Part shown: one piece after another, positions 1-12,603 of the stretch
Layout of the letters: the number at the start of each line of letters is the position of its first letter
Numbering within the stretch: position 1 is the stretch's first letter
Assembly (NCBI GenBank): GCA_963971285.1
Contig: OZ020248.1
Location: 2,976,001 to 3,040,000, forward strand
Direction of reading: 5' to 3'
Source of the DNA: Astropecten irregularis
Lineage: Eukaryota; Echinodermata; Asteroidea; Paxillosida; Astropectinidae
Length of the DNA: 64,000 bases
Translations under genes and position numbers: made by a program
The notes under the pieces: model-generated
Told to the model about the DNA's origin: nothing
Seen by the model: the letters and a program-made list of their open reading frames with translations, nothing else
The model's database searches: none

Positions 1-353
1 GAAATACAACTGGAAAACGCATCGTGGCATGCATATCTAAACTGTTATCCACTGTCTTCTTGAAAACAATCAATCTGATTTTGATGAAATTTTAACCATG
101 CATCTCTTCCCCCCCCAAAAAAAAATGGCCGATTATGTACTACACATTATGTAAACATTCACTGCAATACTTTACTCCAAGGAGAGTCAGTCGATTCATG
201 TCTTTCACCACATAATTTATAGCAATGAATTATTCTTAAAAAATGGCAATCTAATCCCATTACTACATTAGACTTGGCACACAGATGACAGTAGTGTTTT
301 GGCCTTGTTAGCATGTATGACCTTTGATGTATGACCTTTGACCTATGACCTAC

Positions 354-3300
354 CTCTTTGGAGTCAGGGGCGTGAGGGATGGGAGGTTCTTGCCGTTTGT
401 CATTCAGGCCTTCAGCTTCTACATAGAAATAAGAAAATTAACAAATAAATTAATAAAATGTCATTAAAAAATTGACTGGAGCTAGATTCGAACCACCCAC
501 CACCAGAATACAGTATCAGCGCTCTATCAACTGAGCTATCCAGGCCTATGCTGGATAGCTCGTAGTTATCTGATGATTAAACTGAAAAATTACATTTCTA
601 AATGAAAAACATAATTGCTTGGAGCTAGGAGGGCCTGACGCATTGTTCTTATCCTCTTAGCCTTCAATAAAGATCCACCTAGGATCTAAACGCGACAGGC
701 TCTCCTAACTCAAAAGCATTTTATAAATGTCAGGTCATTATTTTTTGGCTGATGAGCAGCTTGCAGCAGTTCATTACTGGTATTGAACGACATGATAATT
801 AGAACTGTCATGTACAGTGTATGTGCAATAATTCAAAATGAGGCCTTTAGTTTAGGAAAAAACGAAACAGACTTGTTAGAAGGATGAGCTGACCTTTCTT
901 GGCGTCCTGTTTCTGGACAGAATCTCCTCCTGCATCTACCTTCTCATCCTTGACGTCTCCTTGCTTCTCTGCTGGCTTCTCATCACCTGCTTTGTCTCTA
1001 TCTTTAATCACATCATCACCTGACGATCAAAATACAGTTCATTCATGAACAGTTAAAGAGGATGTTCAACACTCAACAAACCTCGCCTTAATATTAAAAA
1101 TATTTATCTCAAACTGAACACAGAAAGAGAGTCTTTTTGGATGATTCGTCTCTCAGCCCGCAAGCTCCCCAAAATTCTCCCCAGATTCTCTGAATTTCGT
1201 CTTTGGTGGCAGCAGACACATATGTGTCATTTCGTACCTAAGACATATGTGTCATTTCGTCATTTTGTGACATAAGATACAGGAGCCTTTTCATTTCAAG
1301 AAAAGGCTCCCATATCTGACGTCACGGAATTACTTTTCTGGATAAATACAGGATTTCAGGCAGAAACATTTTTACAGTATGTTTCTACCATTACCGTCTT
1401 TATAACCTGTAAGTTATAAGTACATTTGTGAACATTTCTGTTTTAGTTTGTTACCAATGTTGTATATGCCCTGTAACAGAGCTGTTATTATAAATGGGGT
1501 TCCACTGTATTATAAGTAACGTGAATAAAACAACCAATCAAAGCAGTGTTCCCTTACAGTGTAAACAAAGAATTAATCGTATACTCGTAGACTGAGTGGC
1601 TTTGTCCTATTATGACATGATTTTGTGAATTTTTTGCAAGATGTATATAATACAAATGCATAATGCACAGTTGCCAAATCAATGAGCTGTCACTACATCA
1701 AAGCTGTGGCCTTTCTCAAAGCTCCGCTCCGGCTCAGGCTCCGGCTTCATCTCTGTCATCCATATGCTGAAAATACAGGTTGTGGTTTTTCATTGAAGAT
1801 GAAGCTCTGCTTTTTTTTTCAAACCAGAGAATCTACTTCAGAACCGCAGCCAAGAGTCTCTATTTTGATACCAGAAATTTTAGAATGGACTAACGAAATG
1901 GAGCCGAAGCCGGAGCCGGAGCCAGATCCGGAGCCGTAGACTGAGCCAGAGCCGGAGCCGAAGCCTGAGCCGGAGCTTTGAGCGAGGCCCCAGGCTAGCT
2001 TCTCCCATTATCAATGCCATGTATAATTCATCTATGAAGTACAATTATTCTTACCGGGCTTCTGATCGGCATCAACAGGTTGGTTCACGGCTATCTTATT
2101 CAGATCCGGTATGACAGGTGCATTGTCCACTTTATTCTCATCAACGATAGCCTCTATGTCTGGTTTGGATATAGCGTGCAGATTATCGTACGTGCTGCAC
2201 ACAAGCAACAGCACTCCGATCACCAAAATGATCTAAAAGCAAAGAATATAGCAAATTTGTTAGCAGCTGAAAATTCTCATGGACTGGTTGGAGAGCGTAC
2301 ATTTTAATAACAAAACTGAAATTAATAAAGGGAATGACTTTGTCAATCATATTTTGAACTTAAACGAAACTCCATGAAAAAAACCTGTGCTGTGTAGGGA
2401 TAAGCATTACTTTCTTCAAAGGGTCATCCTAATTACCGCCCTGTACCGACAACTACAGACAACAACTGAAAACAACCATTAATATCGCTAAATTTAACTG
2501 AACTTTCATAAAACTGCCGAGCAATGAAATTAGTACGGGTTACTAACAGATTATTTTCTTAACTGGGGACGAAAATAAAGTTTTTTGTGAGCAAAACCTC
2601 AGGGATGAGATTGACCAGTGATAAAAAATATCTGAAAACAACTGGCAAGGGGTATACAAAATCTGAACTCTGAAAATCTCCTTACTTTTGTACACAGCCA
2701 CAATAAAGCTACAATACCTTAGCATTGGTCTTGTTAGGTACACCCGTCGTGCATAAATAGATAACAGCAGGAATAATAAAACCAATCATGGAGCCCATAG
2801 TAGCTCCTGTCAAACCGAGAATTGTCTCCACTACGGAAAAACAAAACAATTTGACAATTATTAAATAACCACAAGGGAAATTGTCATTGAAAGCCATTGA
2901 AGGGTGAACAAAGAAAAATTTACAAGAGCGGGATTCGAACCGGCGACCTTCTGTATTGTTCTCAGGTTAAAGCACTGCTGCGAGTATCGATGGCTTCTGA
3001 CTGCCAAACGAACAAAGATACTTGACTATTAGGGACACCACCAACATAGTGCTGGATACCTCAGTTGGTAGAGTGCCTGTATGGTATTCAGGCAGTCGCC
3101 GGTTCGAATCCCGCTCCAGTATATTTTTCTTTGTTCACTTTTCAATTTGAAAAGTAATGTCAAAATCACAACAATCAATTAATACATGCAAAGAATTTGA
3201 TAATGGCAGTAGATGTGATGTCATATGCATACACTCTATGATCAACTACACTTTGTGGAGGAGGGCTTTGATAAGCAAGGACATGGCCCAATTTGTATGG

Positions 3301-6300
3301 AAACGTTTGCAGCCTATTTTTGTGCTTACGGGCACTGCTACGCGTGGAATCTATTTCATAAATCTGTAAACAGATTCGTTTATAGCGAAGAATTTCTGGG
3401 ATAACCGTAATTATTTTCTGCTAACGCGCTGTCACATCATTCTGCAGAAAGTCCTAGCTTAGCGTTGCGAGAAAGAAAACTCTCCCATAAAATATTGCTA
3501 ACCATATTAGCAAAAACTGTCTCCTATCGTAAGCAGAGAATGTTTGCTTACGGTAACGGATTGTATGAAATTGGGCCCAGGTGAGAGACAGCTTTGCTCT
3601 GCAGGAACTAAGACTTACCGTGAGGTATAGTGATGCCGACCACTAAGGTAGCAGATACAATCATCAGTGTTATCAGTTTAAACTTAGCAGGTGGAATGAA
3701 GTCACCGCCTCCGTGTGGATTCTCAACGCTCGGTTGCTGAATGATAAAAAATGACAATGAATTACCCAACAATATTAGGAGAACATGGATGATGAGAAGG
3801 TCTGAACTTTCTTGTTGAAGGGGTAAGGAAGTCTCAAATGTATCTTTATTAAGGTCACCTCTGTGAGAAAGGCTGAAATCTCAATGATCAGGGGCACCAA
3901 TGCAATGACCAGGGGCACCAAGGCAATGACCAGGGACACCAATGCAGTGACCAGGGACACCAAGGCAATGACAAGAAGCACTAAGGCAATGACAAGGGGC
4001 ACCAAGGAAATAACCAAAGGCACCTAGGCAATGGACAGGGGCACTTAGGCAATGACCAGGGGCACCAAGGCAATGACCAAGGGCACAAAGGCAGTGGCCA
4101 GGGCTACCAAGGCATAGACCAGAGGCACTTAGGCAATTACCAGGGGCATCAAGGCAGTGACCAGTGGCACCAATACACTGACCAGGGGCACCAATGCAAT
4201 GACCAGGGACTGGTCAAGGCAATGACCATCGTCACCAAGACAATGACCAGTGACACAAAGGCAATAACCAAGGGCACTGAGGCAATGACCAGGGAAATAA
4301 AATATCAATTCAATGAGAGCTTACCGAATGACAAAACAGTGTGTAAATGCTGGCCCTGCAGGGGAATATACAGAGGGGAAAGCTCAAAGCCACAGACACG
4401 GTGAATCCGAGTCTCAGGATCTCAGATAGGAGTGAAGGAGCGAAGTTGAGGAGAACATCTCCTTTAATACCATCCTGATAATAGCAAACATAGCCAAAGA
4501 AACCAACCTGAAAAAACAACAACAAAGAAAAGCACGGTTAATCAACATGCGTGTACATTATTTTGTAAGCAAATTTTAAATTTTAGGTCCATTGAGTACA
4601 AATTTGAGTACAATGGGTACATTTTTTCCAAAAGTACAAAGATATGTTCAACATGGATGAGAAAGCTGAGGCCTTTCCGCTAAAAGATGGTGAGTTGTAT
4701 CATACAATACTGTACCATCACTACACAACTCACCATACTGACCCGTCACCATACTGACCAGTGACCATGCTGACCCTTGATCACACTGACCTTTCACCTC
4801 ACTCACCTGTCATTGTACTGATGCTTTACCCCACTGACCCCTCACTGTACTGATCCTCTCACCATGACCCTTCATCATACTGACCTTTCACCACAATGGC
4901 CCTTCAACACAATGACCTGTCACCACACTGACCTTTCACCATACTGACCTTTCACCCCACTGACATCTCACTGTACTGATCCTTTACCACCTGACCTTTC
5001 AACGTACTTGACCCTTCACCACACTGACCTGTCACCACACTGACCTTTCACCATACTGACTCATCACCACACCATGCCATGTACTCACCAGGATATAGAT
5101 GCCTGTGACCATATTGACTGACTTAGACACCACAGCTTCCATTTGTTTAACTGTCTTCTCTTGTAATGAATCGTATACAACAAACAGAGTCCTGGGTAAA
5201 AAAAAAAAGTAAAGAAACATACATCGTAGCTACCTTAAAACATACCCTACCCACATACACCTGTAAATGTTAGCTAAAAGATGTCATAGAGATGAATATT
5301 AAAGGTATAATTCATGATTGGTAAAGGTCACAGAACAGCACTCACACTTTGTCTAATCCAGCATGTACAAGAAATAATAAACCTGTGAAACTTTGAGGTC
5401 AATCGGGCATATGATCAGTCCCGAGAAAATAGCGACAACCTGACTCAATTTTTCTTATAAAACATAAAGGAGCCAAGGATTTTGGATCTTGCCAAGATCA
5501 AAAATGTCTTTCATGTTTGGTTTTACTCTTTCTGGATAAATATACCATTTCAAGCAAAAATATTAGAACGGTATGTTTCTACAATCACCATCTTTATACC
5601 CTAAAGTTACAGGTAAATCTGTGGAATTTTGTTTTGGTATGCCACCAAAGTACGATAGTATCTTTAAGATGTCATCCGTCCGAAAGTAATGAAAGATAAA
5701 CATTAGAAGGGACCTTGGAGGATCCCAGAACTTACGTTTGACAGCAAAGAGACATAGAAAAGATTGAGATGCCTTTGAGAACTCCCGGCAGTCTCCATAA
5801 CTCAACAGCATCCATCCACTGAAGAGACAGCAAGTTGGGCAAACTGTTCCAAAGAATCTGTGTGATCAATCAATTAGTGAAAGGAATAATGACAGGTGTA
5901 CAGGTATATCACAGAGACAGCTACCCAACAGGTGCCAATTTCATAAAACTGTTAAGCACAAAAATTTACTAAGCATGACATTTGTCTTAATAAAAACAGG
6001 GTTAACAACCAAATTTCCACGTGTTGTGTATCACTTGTGATTGTTCTTTGGCTGTTGTTCGCTGACCATGGATATCAAACAGAATTTTCAAGGGTGGTTT
6101 GTTTTATTGGGCAAGATATTTTTGTGCTAAGCAAATTTTTGTGCTTAACAGTTTTATGAAATTGGCCCCAGGTGCTTAGTGGGTACATTCATATTACTCA
6201 TATTACTGACGCATGGAAGATATTCAACTTTTTTTTTACATAATATCAAGAACACAATTTAACTGGAAATTAATTATAGAAAAGTGAACAAAGAAAAATT

Positions 6301-9300
6301 GACTGGAGCCGGATTTGAACCAGCACCCTCCTGAATACCATACAGGCGCTCTACCAACTGAGCCCTATGTTGATGGTGACCCCAATTGTCAATTATTTTT
6401 GTTCGTTTGGCAGTCAGATGCCATAAAACTATGCACACATCGCCATACCCCAAGGATCATTTGATTTCACCGATACGCACAACAATGCTGAAAACCTAGG
6501 AACGGTACACATGGGGTTTCTTTGTTCACTTTTTCAATGACTTTAAATTCAGTCAGTTAACCTTCCCTTATTTGATGATTAGGCCACCCCTTTTTATAAC
6601 TTTGGTTCTCATTTCTTGTTCACCTTGAGGGAGGGTCGGTCGGTCAAAAAAAAAGGAAAGTTTGGTGGAAAAAAAAACCTGGCTGAATACACAAAAACCT
6701 AAAGAAAATGATATTCATTGTATTCACTGTAATCGCGTTTGAATATTTTTGTATTATTTCAGTGATAAAAAGTATAAAAATTTGAGGTCTATTGGCAAAA
6801 TAAAAAAAATTGTTTGGAGACAAATTTTGTCTCCAGAAATTCTAGGAATTCTTTTTTTTTTCACATTTTTTTTATATAATGCCATTCTGACAGGGTCGGC
6901 GGGAAAAAAAAAAGTTTTTTTTTTTCTTCGGTCGGAGCCCAAAATATGGGTCAGTCGGAAAAGAGAACCACAGTATTAAAAAGGGGCGCCCTTATGGAAA
7001 TTAATCAAGTGGAAAGAACTACGAATGAAAAAGGATTTAAATGCAATAGACTGCACAAAACTCAGATGATGATTATGATAATTATTCTTAAATGAGATAA
7101 TGTATTCAGTATTATAAAAGACAAATGTATAATAAAATGCAACAATGTCTGGCTATAAGCAACACAAACACAATTCAGACTGTTTTAACATTTAGGTACC
7201 AGCATATCTGTAATTAATCAAAATTTGATGCCTGATAACAACAGTTAGTTAGTCAGTCATTCATGTTGACGACTAGTATTATATGCTGAACTTTTACTAA
7301 TTACTACAGATATTATGCAGTCACAACCTTGAACCAACATATGGTAACAGGAAGCCAGGGGCATTTTTTAAACCTTGGCTTCGGCTCTGGCTCTGGCTTT
7401 GGCTCTGTCATCCATATACAGGTACTGAAAATAAAGGTTGTGGTTTTTCATTGAAGCTGAAGCTCTGTTTTCTTTTTCAAACCGGAGAAGCTACTTCCGA
7501 ACCACAGCCAAAAGCCTCTATTTTGATACCTGTTATTTTAGAAAAGATGCACAAAATGGAGCCGGAGCCAGAGCTGGAGCAGGAGCCGAGGTATGGAAAA
7601 TATTCAACTTACATCAGCTGTAAATAGGAGATAGAAGCTTATTGACATCATACTGAGACTCCCTAGGCTCTCAACATTTCGCTTCATCCCAAGAGGAAGA
7701 ACGATGAAGACAGCGACCAAGACAAGCAAGCAACATCGGAGATGCCATGAATTCTGAAAACAACCGTGAAGGGTTTCAAAATATAAGATCAAATGTAAGA
7801 TCAAATTCACATACTCTGCCATCAACAACCTCGAGTGTGGTATGCTTACAAGCTGCAACTAGGCAAAAATGAATATTGACTGTGATGATCCTCTTATTAA
7901 TGCTCCCAGTTTGTGGAATAGATAAAAAGCAAAAAAACCAACAGCAATCAAATCTGCCGATCAAAATCAGAGATATCCGACAATTTCAATTTCTGCTCAG
8001 AGTTAGGAGGGTCAGACGTTTCGATCCTAACAGAATCTTTCTAAACGTCTAGATTTGTTGGGGGTCGGGTGGGTGGGGGCTAAATCAATTTCTATCAGAC
8101 ATTTTGAACAGAAAATTCAAATTTTTTGTGGAAAGAAAATTAACTAGAAAAATTTTCCGTCAAATTTTCAAGACAAACACAGTAAGAATGTTTGTTCATC
8201 TTAAGAAGCAAGTAATATCACTGCCAACTTCTATGTTTCTCATGAAAAAGCAAATAAATTACCTGTAACCCAAGCCACTTGGAAACTATAGAGGGCGCCA
8301 GATCTCCAATGATAACAAAGAATGCTATACATGTACACATCAGTAGACCAATGATACTACAAACAAATGAAAACAAAAAGTAATAATAATCAACAGGACA
8401 TATGGAAATCATTACTTAAAATTTAATTTATGGATTTTTTTAGATGTCTCTAACATGTCTCTAAAAGTAGCCATAGGTAGGAGTAATTCAGGTAATTGAA
8501 AACAATCACGTTTATTCATTTCTGTAAGATTTCTCAACAATTTTTCACAATTTAACATTTTTTGCATGGCTCTGAGTCCTCTGACGTACTTAATATTTAA
8601 GCAGATTGATGCACTTGCCACAAACATACCAGCAATTTCAATAAATGTCACGTTTAAAAAAATTGTTCAATGTTTACAGCGGAGTGCAAAATTAACTTGT
8701 TTTTGTCTTCCCTTCGTTTTTTTTTGACAAACTAGTGTAGATCAATAGGGCTCCACGCTTGTGACGTCACAATCAGAAGTTCAGATAATATAAAGGGCGT
8801 TTTCTATAAATAGCTCGAGCACGGATTCGTATTAACATTTGATGCATTTCAAAATAGTAACAATAATTAACGCTTTTATATATAGCATATATCACAATCA
8901 GCATATGATGTCTTTATGACCGTATTACTTCTGCAGTATGTATGTGTGTACACTTACCAAAATTCCACAGTCATCTTGCCCACTGCACCCAATGCATGTT
9001 GTGCTGGAGAAGAAAAAAAAACAAAAAAAAAAACAAGGATTGCAATAATAATGAATAATCCAACAAAGGAAGCACACGGTCTAGAAAGTTTAAAATTAAA
9101 CATTATGCAAACTCCTGGTATTGAAGTTACAGTACAGGATTGGAAACATACCCATACCCAAACAGAAAGGTTCACAGATTTACCTATAACTTGCAGGGTA
9201 CATACTGTTAAAATATTTCCGCCTGAAACGGTGCATTTGCCCAGAAATTAGTCAAACAAAGACTGAAAACAGTTTTGATCTCGGGGTAAGACCAAAACCA

Positions 9301-10965
9301 TTCTTTATGTTTTATAAGAAAAATGGAGTCAGGGTTTTTTCGCAATTTTCTTCCGACTCCTATGTCTGATTGAGCTCAAATTTTCACAGGTATATCATTT
9401 CATGTACATGCTGGATCAGACAAAGTGTGAGTGCAACCATTACCAATGATCATGCAACATTATACCTTTAATAAGTTTGTTTCCTTACCTAGAAACTCAT
9501 ATGAATGTCTCCTGCTGACCTTTGATGCTCGTAGAAGCAGGTAGCAGGTGGCTTTGGTTAAGAAGCCTCCGCATAGTAACAAAGCAATGCCAAGAGCTAC
9601 TCCACACTGCAACAAATTCAAATCAAATCAAGAATCACCCATTGATACCTGAATGCAATCATTTTAATCAAAGGGACTTATCAGCATCAAATAACCATGA
9701 GGGAAATTGACTAGTAAGTTTCCAATTACCCTCTGCTAGGATCGAAACGCGTTAGGCCATCCCAACTCTAAGCAAGTTTCCATTGTGGTTATTTGATGAT
9801 TATATTGATTAAAAAGTCGCATCCTATTTTGAGTGATACTCCATGTACTGTTTCTTAGGTTGTGCCAGCATTGCTAATGCTGCGCGTATCTTAAATGATC
9901 CTTGGGATATGGCGGTATGATCACTGCGGTGGCTGATGATATTGATTGGTCAAAACCAAAGGCCTTTTCACACTATCTCCTTTTCAATCCGTGTTGAAAC
10001 CAACCCAGATCCACCCCGGCAAGTTTTTGAACCGGATCAAAGAGACGCAACATTCACACTACGTTTATGGTGAACCGGCTCATACAACACAGATCACGCC
10101 GCAAAATGCAGTTTGGAACCGGGTTGAGATTTTCAACCCTGCTCCCTACCAGGGTTGATTTCGATCCGGCTAGGCCGTCCTACCCGGGTTGGCTCTGGGT
10201 TGAAAATGTTCAAGTTGAAAAGGGTTGAAAAAATCTCGGGGTTCGATCCGGTTCCAACCCCGAGATTTTGGACAGTGTGAAAACCCCTCTAGAGGTCAAA
10301 GCTGGGTTGACTTGCATAATTAATCAGGAAATCTGTACGCATGTGATAGACGGTCATTCGCAAGTGCGTCTATCACATAGAATACTCTGCATTATGAATT
10401 CTAATAAATTTCAGGTCATCCACTGACAATGCATCGTGTCCGAGTTGAAGGATAAGGAATGAAAGATGAAATATGGTCAATAAGACATTTGCTAGTTCAA
10501 TCTGAATAGTATCTGGTAAACAGACTTCTTTCATTGCAAATTATACCCCGGTTTGCATTTCCCAGACTAAAGACTCTATTGCTATGGCACATGATTTGGG
10601 GCAAGCATTTGCATAGTGATACCCATCTCTGGAATGGACTGGTTCCTTTGTGCCATTCTTATCCATCATAAACAGTGCATAAGTGCAAGCCATCTGTTAT
10701 GTATTAACCAAGCAAAAGCTGTTCCCGAATCATGTGATAAAGCAAAAGTGTCTTCAGTATGGAGTGCGTTCAGGTATTTATATTTACGTACAGTGAAATA
10801 ATTCAGCGTACCAGATATTTGTTCAATTTCAAAGAGGCTTATTAGGCATCATTCTGTGAGTATGGTACGTACCTCCCTGAAGCACCATGGCATGGCAAGT
10901 ATACTGACTCCAATGATGCTATTCCCCAGGTTAATGACTGCATTCCAAGGAGCGTGATTGGCCAT
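354..10965 (-). CDS. SLC38A10: SLC38A10-type amino-acid transporter (N-terminal 500 residues, continues past left edge)
   Basis: Thirteen coding exons, 5' to 3': 10965-10873, 9606-9489, 9003-8958, 8356-8263, 7753-7613, 5857-5736, 5191-5089, 4507-4325, 3736-3619, 2830-2718, 2232-2055, 1019-894, 418-354. All have GT/AG borders and compatible phases. The start is the ATG giving MANHAPWN; the same frame upstream has a stop and no other ATG. The first membrane segment reads NSIIGVSILAMPWCF, as in SLC38A10. Other matching blocks are CTCIAFFVIIGDL (exon 4), VLPLGMKRNVES (exon 5), VVYDSLQEKTVKQME (exon 7), VGFFGYV (exon 8) and ETILGLTGATMGSMIGF (exon 10). Exon 11 adds the last hydrophobic segment (IILVIGVLLLVCS), and exons 12-13 begin a charged Lys/Glu/Asp tail. 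The mammalian protein also has a very long hydrophilic tail, so the 3' end lies beyond the window. Vertebrate SLC38A10 is a sodium-coupled neutral amino-acid transporter relative of the APC superfamily, reported on internal membranes. Substrate here is inferred only. Confidence 0.94.
468..550 (-). mobile_element. tRNA-like repeat fragment
   Basis: AATTGACTGGAGCTAGATTC through CAACTGAGCTATCCAGGCC. The B box has one change. It lies in an SLC38A10 intron. Confidence 0.65.
628..790 (+). repeat. TAGGAGGGCCTGACG repeat, copy 1
   Basis: TAGGAGGGCCTGACGCATTG, AGGATCTAAACGCGACAGG, TCCTAACTC, then GATGAGCAGCTTGCAGCAGT. An inverted pair AGGAGGGCC/GCTCTCCTAAC brackets it. Confidence 0.65.
1057..1315. 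mobile_element. GTTCAACACTCAACAAACC element, copy 1 (truncated)
   Basis: Shares its left end and CACAGAAAGAGAGTCTTTTT with 27411-27718 but lacks the matching right end. It abuts the SLC38A10 exon 12 acceptor side. Confidence 0.75.
1328..1485 (-). mobile_element. CAGAAATTTTCACAG MITE family, fragment
   Basis: CTTTTCTGGATAAATACAGG through TTGTTACCAATGTTGTATAT; joined to the truncated element at 1057. Confidence 0.7.
1716..1983 (+). mobile_element. GGCTCN-array element, copy 1
   Basis: A conserved core (GTGGTTTTTCATTGAAG, then CAAACCAGAGAATCTACTTC, then CTATTTTGATACC) is bounded by a GGCTCN-type array on the left and the inverted GAGCCN array on the right. The outermost ends CAAAGCTCCG and CGGAGCTTTG are inverted repeats. 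It lies in an SLC38A10 intron. Confidence 0.8.
2905..3150. mobile_element. Paired inverted tRNA-like element (SLC38A10 intron)
   Basis: GTGAACAAAGAAAAATTTAC at the left, ATATTTTTCTTTGTTCAC at the right, each beside a GGTTCGAATCC B box in inverted orientation. Confidence 0.82.
3285..3578 (-). mobile_element. GGGCCCAATTTCATGGAAT element, copy 1
   Basis: Ends GGCCCAATTTGTATGGAA and TGTATGAAATTGGGCCC. The interior is full of GTTACCGTAAGC words. It lies in an SLC38A10 intron. Confidence 0.8.
3893..4300. repeat. 21-bp minisatellite in an SLC38A10 intron
   Basis: Degenerate tandem copies of CAATGACCAGGGGCACCAAGG, about 19 units, fill most of the intron between the 4507-4325 and 3736-3619 exons and stop about 25 bp from the exon 8 donor. 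The same unit occurs at 45806-46384. Confidence 0.93.
4728..5072. repeat. ~17-bp minisatellite in an SLC38A10 intron
   Basis: Degenerate array of TTTCACCACACTGACC-like units, about 20, with variants such as TCACTGTACTGATCC. It ends some 15 bp from the exon 7 donor. Confidence 0.9.
5306..5683 (-). mobile_element. CAGAAATTTTCACAG MITE family, subtype a, minus copy
   Basis: Shared words: GGTAAAGGTCACAGAACAGC, CAATCGGGCAT, CTGGATAAATATACC. Ends resemble an AAAGGTAATATCAT-type inverted repeat. Confidence 0.78.
5932..6170 (+). mobile_element. AATTTCATAAAACTGTTAAGC element, copy 1
   Basis: TGCCAATTTCATAAAACTG pairs with CAGTTTTATGAAATTGGCCCC. Interior GGTTAACAACCAAATTTCC is shared with copies 2 and 4. 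Confidence 0.8.
6281..6540 (-). mobile_element. tRNA-like repeat, single core
   Basis: AAGTGAACAAAGAAAAATTG, then complement of a B box and of CTCAGTTGGTAGAGCGC; the far end TTTCTTTGTTCACTTTTTC is kept although the second core is gone. Confidence 0.78.
6581..6994. mobile_element. GGGCGCCCC-end element, copy 1
   Basis: Ends CCACCCCTTTTTATAAC and TATTAAAAAGGGGCGCCC form an inverted repeat continuing into GTGGTTCTC and GAGAACCAC. It matches 51236-51623 throughout. Confidence 0.85.
7372..7597 (+). mobile_element. GGCTCN-array element, copy 2
   Basis: Same core and inverted hexamer arrays as copy 1. Its right edge is about 15 bp from the SLC38A10 exon 5 splice donor (exon end 7613). Confidence 0.8.
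9113..9475 (+). mobile_element. CAGAAATTTTCACAG MITE family, subtype a
   Basis: Starts near GTTACAGTACAGGATTGGAA and ends CCAATGATCATG, with CGCCTGAAACGG and CTGATTGAGCTC inside. Confidence 0.8.
9685..9800. mobile_element. CATCAAATAACCACAAGGGAA inverted-repeat element
   Basis: CATCAAATAACCATGAGGGAA pairs with TTTCCATTGTGGTTATTTGATG. Inside is a piece of the TTAGGAGGGCCTGACG-type repeat. Confidence 0.7.
9955..10305. mobile_element. Inverted-repeat element with TTTTCACAC ends
   Basis: Starts CCTTTTCACACTAT and ends ACAGTGTGAAAACCCC. The interior is rich in AACCCGGTT-like words on both strands. It lies in the first SLC38A10 intron. Confidence 0.7.
10500..10855 (+). mobile_element. Inverted-repeat element ending in AGACTAAAGAC, copy 1
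   Basis: Aligns over its length with 40950-41292. An internal inverted repeat pairs CCAGACTAAAGACTC, then CACATGATT, with AATCATGTG, then GTCTTCAGT. The middle block GGAATGGACTGGTTCCTTTG is identical in both copies. Confidence 0.8.
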
Positions 10966-11231
10966 CTCTTTCTTGTCACCGGTACCTGTCAGTTGGATAC
11001 CAGCTAAGACGACACCGCTTTTTGAACTGTAGGGATCCAGGGGGGTTTCATCTGATGCGATGGTGAATTTGGAATGGGGTCTGTTATTCAAAAGCTAACA
11101 GACTTGGGAGGCGGGGGATGGGTGGGACGAGACAGAACGTCAATTGATGTCTTCAAAATCACTGTTGATATAAAAAACAAATGATGAAATGACATTCACA
11201 TAACACTAGCTCTATCCTCCATCCGTACCAA

Positions 11232-11445
11232 CGTCCATGGGCGTTTATGAAACGGAGGCTCGGGCTCTGTCTCAGACTCCATTTTGTGAATCCATTCTGA
11301 AATAACGGGTAGGCCTTTGGCTGTGCTTGGGAAGTAGATTCTCTGGTTTGAAAAGGAAAACAGAGCTTCAGCTTCAATGAAAAACAACAACAGGTATATT
11401 TTCAGCATATGGATGTCAGAGCTGGAGCCTGAGCCTGAGCATCCG
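11232..11445 (-). mobile_element. GGCTCN-array element, copy 3
   Basis: Reverse orientation. Outer ends TTATGAAACGGAGGCTC and GAGCATCCGTTTCGTAA form an inverted repeat. It lies upstream of the SLC38A10 start codon. Confidence 0.8.
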
Positions 11446-12249
11446 TTTCGTAATTGTTCCACCTATGATTATGTAGCAGAGCAGTTAGAAGCAGCTGTAG
11501 CAAAGCAGCATATTCGAGGGTACGCCGGTACGGACAAGCAGAGCTCGTTACCCCACATTTTCAAACTACACAGCATGTACCCGGTACATGTAGGACTTCT
11601 AGATTCATCCTCCAATAACTCTGACTCAGTGAACTTGTTATATCCTGCGAATGCCAGCACCAAATGTTTGCTTTGCACACAGACAGCCCACAAGGAACTG
11701 TTCAATATGCTGCCATCCAAATATGACCCCTGACACCGATTAAACTAGCTGGTAAGAGATTTCAGAGCTTACGCATGCCAGTTCGTTTCTAACTAATACT
11801 TTGCCTAGTTGAGATGATGGCCATAGGTCCATGTAGGCCAAGGGTTACAATCACAGCAACTACAATTTGTCACAATCACTGCAGATGTATGAAATCAGTG
11901 CGTTAATCAGGCATGCAACTCAGACTGATCTAAATTCCAATGAGACTTTATGCAGTGTTTTGCTATTTTCAATGGCAATGAGTGTGATGAGAAAAACGAG
12001 GAAATCAGCTGATCCGAGGAAAAGTTGCATGCCTGGTTAATGATCTAGGACTCATAGAAGCAGAAATAGATCCAGCAACTGATCTACGCACTGTCCGCAA
12101 AGTATATAAATTAGGAAAAACATGCAAGGCATTATGGGGAGGTACTTTCGTGTGATTTAAACCACTCAAGATGGCAAAGTGATCGTTTGGTTTTGGTCGT
12201 AAATGTCGTTGATTTTCATCATCATGCGGAATGATCATACAAATATAAC

Positions 12250-12390
12250 AAATATTGCCCTAAAAAATGCTCTGAACTTCATCCCTGCCATTATGAGAAG
12301 AGACGAGGCGAGCCACGGTATGTGAGCCAAATTTGTGATGTCTTTGCTGTCATTTGGAGACACTTTCAGCACAAGGGTGCTTGACAAGGC
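12250..12390 (+). repeat. Dispersed repeat shared with 53530-53640
   Basis: TCCCTGCCATTATGAGAAGAG and TTTGTGATGTCTTTGCTGTC correspond to TCCTTGGCATTCGGAGAAGAG and TCTGTGATGTCTTTGTTGTC at 53530. The left neighbour TCAGCTGATCCGAGGAAAAG recurs inverted near 55526. Confidence 0.6.
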
Positions 12391-12603
12391 CACTGGTTCA
12401 GTGCATTCCAACCTCGAACATGTCGAATGACAAAGCCTATATTTATATTAAATAATTGGGAATAGAATTTTGTATTTATGGAGATGGAGTGTGGTTAGTC
12501 CAATATACAATTATTTTCGGACTTCCTGTAGAGTTACTCACTTAAATTAGTAAATACATTGGTTGTACTGTCCTCTTGAATTAGCATTAGCAAGGTTAAA
12601 TTT

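Noticed and set aside
2905-3150. Functional tRNA genes at the tRNA-like cores
   Set aside because: The cores recur in many copies, lack a consistent anticodon loop and are embedded in larger repeats.
3775-4023. Hydrophobic minus-strand frame rich in LVIALVPLV
   Set aside because: Produced by the decayed 21-bp minisatellite in an SLC38A10 intron, not a membrane protein.
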